Source: Pseudomonas sp. UYIF39 (GTDB taxonomy: Bacteria > Pseudomonadota > Gammaproteobacteria > Pseudomonadales > Pseudomonadaceae). Taken from it: DNA of 64,000 nucleotides. Under the pieces are notes generated by a model. It did not search any database and had not been told where the DNA came from. It saw nothing but the letters and a program-made list of their open reading frames with translations. The stretch is from positions 124,001-188,000 of the forward strand of contig NZ_JALBYU010000009.1 of the NCBI RefSeq assembly GCF_029963765.1. The letters are read 5' to 3'. Position numbers and translations under genes: made by a program. Below are positions 58,321-64,000 of the stretch, in pieces; position 1 is the stretch's first letter, and each line of letters begins with the position of its first letter.

Positions 58321-58397
58321 CTTCGCGAGCAGGCTCACTCCTACAATGAATCTCCGTCACACAGGTGATCTACTGTAGGAGTGAGCCTGCTCGCGAT
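58321..58397. repeat. REP doublet, GTAGGAGTGAGC variant
   Basis: TCGCGAGCAGGCTCACTCCTAC at the left and GTAGGAGTGAGCCTGCTCGCGA at the right; a sub-type with AGTGAGCC in place of AGCGAGCT. Confidence 0.85.
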
Positions 58398-58421
58398 GGC
58401 GGCATCAGCAACAACAAAGAA

Positions 58422-59024
58422 TCAGAACCTGGACCCAGGCCCAGAGAGAAACGCCAACTCCTCAGCCGTAGACGCCCTTCCCAACACCGCATTGCGATGC
58501 GGAAACCGTCCAAACCGCGCAATCACTTTCTGATGCCGCTCGGCATAATCCAGGTTATCGGCAAACACCGCCCGATCAGCCTCAGGCTGCTGCGCCACCA
58601 GCTCGATAAACCGCGAAACGGCTTCGTTCTGCACTGCCCGATTCTCGCAATGCTCAAACACCAGGTAGATGAACACCCGCTGGATCGGCCGTAGCTGCCG
58701 ATCGAAATCCGCAGCAATGCCTTGCGCCACCAGTGCCTGAGCCCTGAGATCGCCTGTAAAGGATTTGGGAGTGTCGCGAAAGATCATTCGCGGCAGTTGA
58801 TCGAGCAGCAGCACCAGGGCCAGCCAACCTTCGGGGCGTTGCGCCCACTCGGTCAATCCGCCGGCCAGTGCCTGCTCGACCCAGTCCCCGAAACGCGTCT
58901 GCGCTTCGAGGTCCTGGCTGTCACGCTTGCCGAACCATAACTTGCCCTTGTCAGCCGCTATTTCGTGGGGGGATTCGAACGTTCCGAACCACCATTCGAG
59001 CAACGGCTGCCAGGGCGCGCTCAT
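58422..59024 (-). CDS. DUF924 family protein
   Basis: The 200-residue protein begins MSAPWQPLLEWWFGTFESP and shows the DUF924 pattern LVLLLDQLPRMIFRDTPKSF, FIYLVFEHCENRAVQNEAV and RFPHRNAVLGR. The family has a helical-repeat, TPR-like fold and no known activity. It starts four bases after the fbp stop, so it may share the fbp transcript. Confidence 0.87.
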   Translation of the reverse strand: MSAPWQPLLEWWFGTFESPHEIAADKGKLWFGKRDSQDLEAQTRFGDWVEQALAGGLTEWAQRPEGWLALVLLLDQLPRMIFRDTPKSFTGDLRAQALVAQGIAADFDRQLRPIQRVFIYLVFEHCENRAVQNEAVSRFIELVAQQPEADRAVFADNLDYAERHQKVIARFGRFPHRNAVLGRASTAEELAFLSGPGSRF

Positions 59025-59027
59025 GGT

Positions 59028-60038
59028 TTATTCCTTGTGGTAAGCCGTGACGCGTTCGACTTCTTCTTTCGAACCGAGGAACACGGCGACACGCTGGTGC
59101 AAGCCGTCCGGCTTGATGTCGAGGATGCGCTGATGGCCATCGGTGGACGCGCCGCCAGCCTGTTCAACCAGGAACGACATCGGGTTGGCTTCGTACATCA
59201 GACGCAGCTTGCCCGGTTTGGACGGCTCGCGACTGTCGCGTGGGTACATGAACAGACCACCACGGGTCAGGATGCGGTGCACGTCCGCGACCATCGCGGC
59301 GACCCAGCGCATGTTGTAGTTCTTTTTCAGCGGGCCTTCTTCGCCAGCCAGCAATTCGCCGACGTAGCGTTGTACCGGAGCTTCCCAGTGACGCTGGTTG
59401 GACGCGTTGATCGCGAATTCCTGAGTGGAGGTCGGGATCTTGATGTCTTCATGGGTCAGCACGAAGCTGCCCATTTCGCGATCCAGGGTGAAGCCTTTTA
59501 CGCCGTCGCCCAAGGTCAGCACCAGCATGGTCTGCGGGCCGTAGATGGCATAACCGGCAGCTACCTGCTCGGTACCTGGCTGCAGGAAAGCCTTTTCGTT
59601 CAAGGCTTCGTTCTGGCTCAGGTATTCGCTCGGGCAACGCAGCACCGAGAAGATAGTGCCGACCGGTGCGTTGATATCGATGTTCGACGAGCCGTCCAGT
59701 GGGTCGAATACCAGCAGGTACGCGCCTTTCGGGTATTTGCCCGGGATCTGGTAGGCATTGTCCATTTCTTCGGACGCCATGCCGGCCAGGTGACCGCCCC
59801 ATTCGTTGGCTTCGAGCAGGATCTCGTTGGAAATCACGTCGAGTTTCTTCTGCACTTCGCCTTGGACGTTTTCGGTGTCCATGCTGCCCAGAACACCACC
59901 GAGGGCGCCTTTGGACACGGCGTGGCTGATTTCCTTGCAGGCGCGCGCCACCACTTCGATCAGGAAACGCAGATCGGCAGGGGTGTTGTTGCTACGGGTC
60001 TGCTCAATCAAATAGCGACTCAGGGTAACGCGGGACAT
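59028..60038 (-). CDS. fbp: Fructose-1,6-bisphosphatase, class 1
   Basis: The 336-residue enzyme of gluconeogenesis removes the 1-phosphate of fructose-1,6-bisphosphate. Motifs [23 protein letters not shown] (metal site), [13 protein letters not shown] and [21 protein letters not shown] are complete. ATG 60038 has GGAG upstream. Important in Pseudomonas, which grow mostly on organic acids and amino acids. Confidence 0.96.
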   Translation of the reverse strand: MSRVTLSRYLIEQTRSNNTPADLRFLIEVVARACKEISHAVSKGALGGVLGSMDTENVQGEVQKKLDVISNEILLEANEWGGHLAGMASEEMDNAYQIPGKYPKGAYLLVFDPLDGSSNIDINAPVGTIFSVLRCPSEYLSQNEALNEKAFLQPGTEQVAAGYAIYGPQTMLVLTLGDGVKGFTLDREMGSFVLTHEDIKIPTSTQEFAINASNQRHWEAPVQRYVGELLAGEEGPLKKNYNMRWVAAMVADVHRILTRGGLFMYPRDSREPSKPGKLRLMYEANPMSFLVEQAGGASTDGHQRILDIKPDGLHQRVAVFLGSKEEVERVTAYHKE

Positions 60039-60198
60039 GGAAGGCTCCGGTGGAATGGGGGGGCTAAAAACCCGCGCAGTTTAACGCGAGTCGGGGCGCA
60101 TTTCCTCCTATCAGACGTGTTACACCCAATAGAGTTCATGAGCCCGGTTGAGCGTAGTTCGAAACCGCCCGGATGTGGACCGGGCGTAACTGCGAGTT

Positions 60199-61572
60199 TC
60201 AAGGCTTGACTGGCGGCTTGCGCAACAGACTGAACGCCATCGCGGCCAGAAACAAAACGCTTAGCAGCAACACCGCCCACAACCCGAATTTCTTCCAGTT
60301 TGTGTCCATCGTCGCAGGCGTTGTCGCGGTCGACGCTGGCGTGGCCAACGCCCCGCCATCCACTGTAGCCTTGCCCAATGCTGCCAATTTTGCAGCGCTG
60401 TAATCCGGAATCAACGTCGACAGCGGCAGGTTCGCCGCCTTCACCGTGGCACTTCCCAGCGCGAGCGTATAAGGCCCTGCTCCGCGCGCCAGGAACACCA
60501 GTTGAATGGAGCGCACGGCGAATCGCACAGTCGGTGCCTCTGCCCCCAGACCGCCGCCGCGCTCGTCCACCGTCAGCTTCAACTGCTGAACGGTTTGCCC
60601 CGACAGCTGCAATTCGTTCTGCACCACGTCCTGGCCATTCTGGGTCAGGCGGTAGAGCAAACCACTGCTCAGCGCCTGCCACGGCAGGCTGCTTTCCCGA
60701 CGACCGGACAAGGTCACGGGCGCCAAACTGTTGGGCTGACTCAACTCGACCTGCAAGCGCTCGACATTCAGCCCCATGGGTAATTGCCAGGTGTATTCAC
60801 CGGCCTTTGCGCTGCTGCCGGCCAGCGGTTGTGACCAGACCAGCGGTAGCGGCAGGCTGCGGGTCTTGGCGCTTTGCAGTTGCGCCGAGGTCAGCGTCGG
60901 GGCCGATTGCGGCGTGTTCCACAGCAAGCGCAGATAACGAGCCGACTGACCCGGCAGAGCGACTTCATGTTGCTCAACCTGTTCGTCGGCAAACGTCAGG
61001 CGTGCCACCTGCCCTTCGCCCCATGACTGCCAATGCTGCAAGTCGTCGCTGGCTTCGATGGTGAAACGCTGGAAGCCGTCGCGCTCGCTGGTCCAGTCGA
61101 GGATCAACTGCTGCAAGGGTGCTTTGATGCTGCTGGCATCGAGCAACCAGCCGCGCAGCATTTCTTCGCCCGCCTCCAGCTGACTGGACGGTTGCACTTC
61201 GACCAGCGTGCCGTTGGCGCTCGATTGCACCCGCACGCTCGGAGCGTGCTCAGTGGAGTCCGCCGAGTTGTACAACGGGAACCACTTCACGTCGGTCAGG
61301 GTACGATTTTCGCTGGTCTGCGCCGGCGCGCGCGCCAAGGCATACGCCTGAGCCTCACCGGCGGCATTGAACACGCGTACATCGCTGAGATCGGTTTGCC
61401 GCGCATTCAATTGCACGTTCAACGGCATTTCGAGGCGATACCACGGACCTTCGCCACTGACCGACAACGGCACCTGTGTGGCGAAGTCCGCCGGTTTTTC
61501 CTGAGCACTGGCCGACAGCGCCACACCCAGCGCAACAGCGCCCAACCAGACAAGGTTCAGCTTCTGACTCAA
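60199..61572 (-). CDS. DUF3999 domain-containing membrane-anchored protein
   Basis: The 457-residue protein has a signal peptide (MSQKLNLVWLGAVALGVALS, cleavage near ASA-QE), a large beta-rich periplasmic part with F5/8-type-like strands (FTIEASDDLQHWQSWGEGQ and ARYLRLLWN), and a C-terminal membrane helix (FGLWAVLLLSVLFLAAMAFSLL) with a short basic tail. The family is found with DUF2339 proteins. Its start overlaps the upstream gene's stop by four bases. The function is not known; a carbohydrate-binding role is only suggested by the F5/8-like pattern. Confidence 0.86.
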   Translation of the reverse strand: MSQKLNLVWLGAVALGVALSASAQEKPADFATQVPLSVSGEGPWYRLEMPLNVQLNARQTDLSDVRVFNAAGEAQAYALARAPAQTSENRTLTDVKWFPLYNSADSTEHAPSVRVQSSANGTLVEVQPSSQLEAGEEMLRGWLLDASSIKAPLQQLILDWTSERDGFQRFTIEASDDLQHWQSWGEGQVARLTFADEQVEQHEVALPGQSARYLRLLWNTPQSAPTLTSAQLQSAKTRSLPLPLVWSQPLAGSSAKAGEYTWQLPMGLNVERLQVELSQPNSLAPVTLSGRRESSLPWQALSSGLLYRLTQNGQDVVQNELQLSGQTVQQLKLTVDERGGGLGAEAPTVRFAVRSIQLVFLARGAGPYTLALGSATVKAANLPLSTLIPDYSAAKLAALGKATVDGGALATPASTATTPATMDTNWKKFGLWAVLLLSVLFLAAMAFSLLRKPPVKP

Positions 61573-64000
61573 GACGACACTCCTTCAGTTTGCGGAGCCG
61601 GTTTTTCAGCCTCCGCTACAGCCTCGGCGCGCTTGGGCGGCAACGGGGCAAAATAGCCCACCACCAACAGCAACACGCCAACGCCGATAAACGACACGAT
61701 CCGGGCAAGTCCGCCGCGGTTACTCAATTCAACAAAGAACAGTTTGGCCACCACCACACCGATCAGCGCCGCACCGATCAGCCAGACTTCGCGGCGATGA
61801 CGCAGATGGCCGCCGATCATCAGACTCAGGGCCATCAAGGTCCAGACGATGGACAGACCGGCCTGCACCAGCATGGATTCGAGCAACGCCTCCAGCTCGA
61901 ACGGCACACCGCCCCAATGATGGGCCGCGCGCATCACCAGCGCCGTGAAGAACACAAACAGCGAGGCGCCAGCGATCAGTTGCGTGGCGTGATCACAATA
62001 GTCCTTGCGGACCGACAGTTGCTCCACGGCGCTGCGGGACCACACGTAAACGCCGAACAGCGCAAACAGCAGACCCAACTCCAGCGGGTTGATCAGCGGC
62101 ACGTAAGGCAACGGCTCCGCGGTGCCGTCGCTGACGACGTTCGCCAGCCAGAACCAGCCGAGCATCAGCAACGCCAGCGGTGCCGCCGCGTACACACGGT
62201 ATTCGCGCGAATAAGCCGACACCGGCCATGGCCAGGCACGGGGTGCCGCCATCAGCACCAGATACAGGCTCGGCAGAATCGCCCAACCCAACCAGCGCCA
62301 GGCGTTGTACTGCTCTGACAACAGCAACAGGCCGTAACGCAGCTCCAGGGCCAACACACCGATCAACAGCCAGCAGCCGAGCACGTGCGCGGTACTGAGG
62401 GCGCGCGCCGGCAACATCGGCGCCAGACGCCGCGGGGAAATGAAGTGCACAACGAACACGGCCGCCCATGCCAGCCAACCGACGTTGGCCGCCGGGTGAT
62501 AACGCGAGTGCCAAGCAGCCAGCAACACCAAACCGGCAGCAGGCATCAGCAAGGTGCAGAGCAAGCCCAGCGATGACCATTTCAGGCGTAGCGCCAATAC
62601 CGTCCATAGCGCCACGCTCAGCGCCGCGACCGCCAGCAACAACGTCGCTTGCAGATTCAACAGTGCGAAGCGCAGTACTTCACTCACCCACGCCAGCGCC
62701 CACCAACCCGCGCCCCACACCAGCGACACTTCGGACAAACGCTGCAAACTCAGCACATCGAAGGCCGAGGCGTGGTTGCCAGGCTGCAAACGCCAGGCGC
62801 CAACCATCGCGGCCAAACCCAACACCAGCGGCGTCCAGAAACCACTGTGAGCCAGAGGCTTCAATCCTTCGCTCGCAAGCGGTCCGAGCAAATCAGGCCC
62901 GGCCATCAGGAACGCCGCGCCACCGATGACCTGCAACAGCAAACCGAAGACAAAACTCACGCGCTGCTTCAGGTACAGACTCAGCCAGATGATGAACAGA
63001 CCGCTGGCCGCCCATACCGCACTCGCCGTTTGCCAAGGCAGGACGAACAGCACCGCCAGATTGATCAACACCAGACCGGCCAGCAGCACCACCGACAAGC
63101 CGCGCAGCAAACGCACATCGCTTCGGACCATCTCATCGCGCGCTGCCAGCAACATGCCAGCGATCAGCGCCAGGCCGATCAACGATGCGCTCAGCAGGCC
63201 GCTCCACCCGGCACTGAACACGGCACCGGACTCACCGCTCGAACCCTGCAGCCGCAGCAGGAACAACGCACCGCCGAGCAACTGCACGGCGAACGCGGTG
63301 AACAGGAAGGTGCGCGATTGCAGACGCAGGCCAACAAACAAGGTCGCCAACCCCGCCAACGCCCAACTGATCGCCGTGCCGTGAGTGAAGAAGAACAACG
63401 GCGCCAGCAGATAGAGGAAGGTCAGACCGAGGCAGGCCAATACCGGCAGCCCTTTGCGCTCCCATTCCGACGTCTGCTCGGGCAAGGCTTTGCGTAACTG
63501 GTAGAAGCTGAACAACAACGCCACGCCAAGCATCAACGCACCGAGCGGCGCACCGTCGAGCAGGCTGCTTTCACCAATCCGCAGTTCACTGATAAACGCC
63601 AGCGCCGAGCCCAGTTGCAGCAGCAAGGCAAAGGCTCGGGCCAGCGGTCGTTGCTGACGCAGGCCGAGCCAGAAGATGCCGGCGCCTTCGACGGCCCAGG
63701 CAGCAGCGGTCCAGCGCGCATCGAGCCCCAATGGAATTGCCAGGCTGGCAAAGATCACACCCAACGCCAGACAGGTTTCCGCCAGCAGCAACGCTCGTCC
63801 GCCCATCAGCAGCCGCGCCAGGCCCATGTAAATCATGCCCAACGCCAACGCGCTGAAGGCTGCGGCAAACTCGAGATGCTGAACCAATGCGAACTGCAAG
63901 CCGAAACCCACCAACGGAGGACCGAACAGCATCGTGCCGTCGACGTAATCGCCCTTGCGCGCTGACCAGTGCAGCAGCGCTTCACGGCTGCCATCCGCGG
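61569..64000 (-). CDS. DUF2339 multi-pass membrane protein, partial (N-terminus outside window)
   Basis: The frame is open from the stop at 61569 to the right edge, with no stop after the first internal ATG at 63932, so the N-terminus lies outside. The visible 809 residues contain more than 20 hydrophobic helices (for example AALSALALGMIYMGLA-like and GVLALELRYGLLLL), the DUF2339 pattern. The tail is RAEAVAEAEKPAPQTEGVSS. It overlaps the DUF3999 gene by four bases. Function not known; a cell-envelope role is likely. Confidence 0.87.
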   Translation of the reverse strand, partial: ADGSREALLHWSARKGDYVDGTMLFGPPLVGFGLQFALVQHLEFAAAFSALALGMIYMGLARLLMGGRALLLAETCLALGVIFASLAIPLGLDARWTAAAWAVEGAGIFWLGLRQQRPLARAFALLLQLGSALAFISELRIGESSLLDGAPLGALMLGVALLFSFYQLRKALPEQTSEWERKGLPVLACLGLTFLYLLAPLFFFTHGTAISWALAGLATLFVGLRLQSRTFLFTAFAVQLLGGALFLLRLQGSSGESGAVFSAGWSGLLSASLIGLALIAGMLLAARDEMVRSDVRLLRGLSVVLLAGLVLINLAVLFVLPWQTASAVWAASGLFIIWLSLYLKQRVSFVFGLLLQVIGGAAFLMAGPDLLGPLASEGLKPLAHSGFWTPLVLGLAAMVGAWRLQPGNHASAFDVLSLQRLSEVSLVWGAGWWALAWVSEVLRFALLNLQATLLLAVAALSVALWTVLALRLKWSSLGLLCTLLMPAAGLVLLAAWHSRYHPAANVGWLAWAAVFVVHFISPRRLAPMLPARALSTAHVLGCWLLIGVLALELRYGLLLLSEQYNAWRWLGWAILPSLYLVLMAAPRAWPWPVSAYSREYRVYAAAPLALLMLGWFWLANVVSDGTAEPLPYVPLINPLELGLLFALFGVYVWSRSAVEQLSVRKDYCDHATQLIAGASLFVFFTALVMRAAHHWGGVPFELEALLESMLVQAGLSIVWTLMALSLMIGGHLRHRREVWLIGAALIGVVVAKLFFVELSNRGGLARIVSFIGVGVLLLVVGYFAPLPPKRAEAVAEAEKPAPQTEGVSS

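Noticed and set aside
56408..58360. 650-codon ORF opposite the PctA-type receptor
   Set aside because: It is antisense to a clear chemoreceptor and begins inside a REP doublet.

Overview
This is a GC-rich chromosomal window from a Pseudomonas, most likely of the P. fluorescens group. The evidence is the class II (medium-chain) pha cluster, the Pseudomonas-type five-step hut locus with both an ABC transporter and two permeases, the pilMNO/ponA and ubiEJB-hisIE-tatABC arrangements, and many copies of the GTGGGAGCGAGC...GCTCGCTCCCAC repeat (REP doublets) between genes. I see no phage, insertion sequence, tRNA, rRNA or CRISPR array. Almost every gene belongs to a recognisable family, and the many long ORFs opposite real genes are GC-codon shadows.

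Layout. 1-4.7 kb: type IV pilus assembly genes pilO (cut by the left edge), pilN and pilM on the minus strand, divergent from ponA (PBP1A). 5-9.9 kb: malic enzyme, a secreted nuclease-like protein and rpmE (minus), then priA (plus). 10-15.1 kb: argS with an FtsN-like SPOR protein, then hslVU behind a very good sigma-32 promoter, and a DUF971 protein. 15.3-22.3 kb: the polyester granule cluster phaC1-phaZ-phaC2-phaD (plus) converging on phaF-phaI (minus), then a PHA-granule-associated small protein. 22.4-28.5 kb: ubiE-ubiJ-ubiB, hisI-hisE, tatA-tatB-tatC and rsmE, closely packed. 28.7-37.9 kb: an HBM-type chemoreceptor, opgG-opgH (osmoregulated glucans), dtd, a proline iminopeptidase and an HSL-type esterase. 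37.9-55.2 kb: an orphan quaternary-amine-type binding protein, then the histidine utilisation locus hutG-I-T-H2-H1-V-W-X-T(u)-U-D-C (minus) divergent from hutF (plus). 55.3-64 kb: lipocalin Blc, a small lipoprotein, a PctA-type amino-acid chemoreceptor, a DUF924 protein, fbp, and a DUF3999/DUF2339 membrane pair (the latter cut by the right edge).

How the parts work together. The hut genes encode histidine and urocanate uptake and a full route histidine -> urocanate -> imidazolonepropionate -> formiminoglutamate -> formylglutamate -> glutamate. Control signals are visible: two HutC-type palindromes, a sigma-54-like element before hutU, and an A-rich Hfq/Crc-type motif at the hutT ribosome-binding site. 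The pha cluster makes, degrades and packages medium-chain polyester; phaC1 has a sigma-54-like promoter, a strong leader hairpin and an Hfq/Crc-type A-rich motif within its first codons.

Most unusual observation: the second histidine ammonia-lyase-like gene (hutH1) lacks the Ala-Ser-Gly triad that forms the MIO cofactor, has a three-residue deletion there and lacks two other active-site residues, although the rest of the fold and several catalytic residues are kept. It looks like a lyase-fold protein with a different job, kept intact inside the hut operon.
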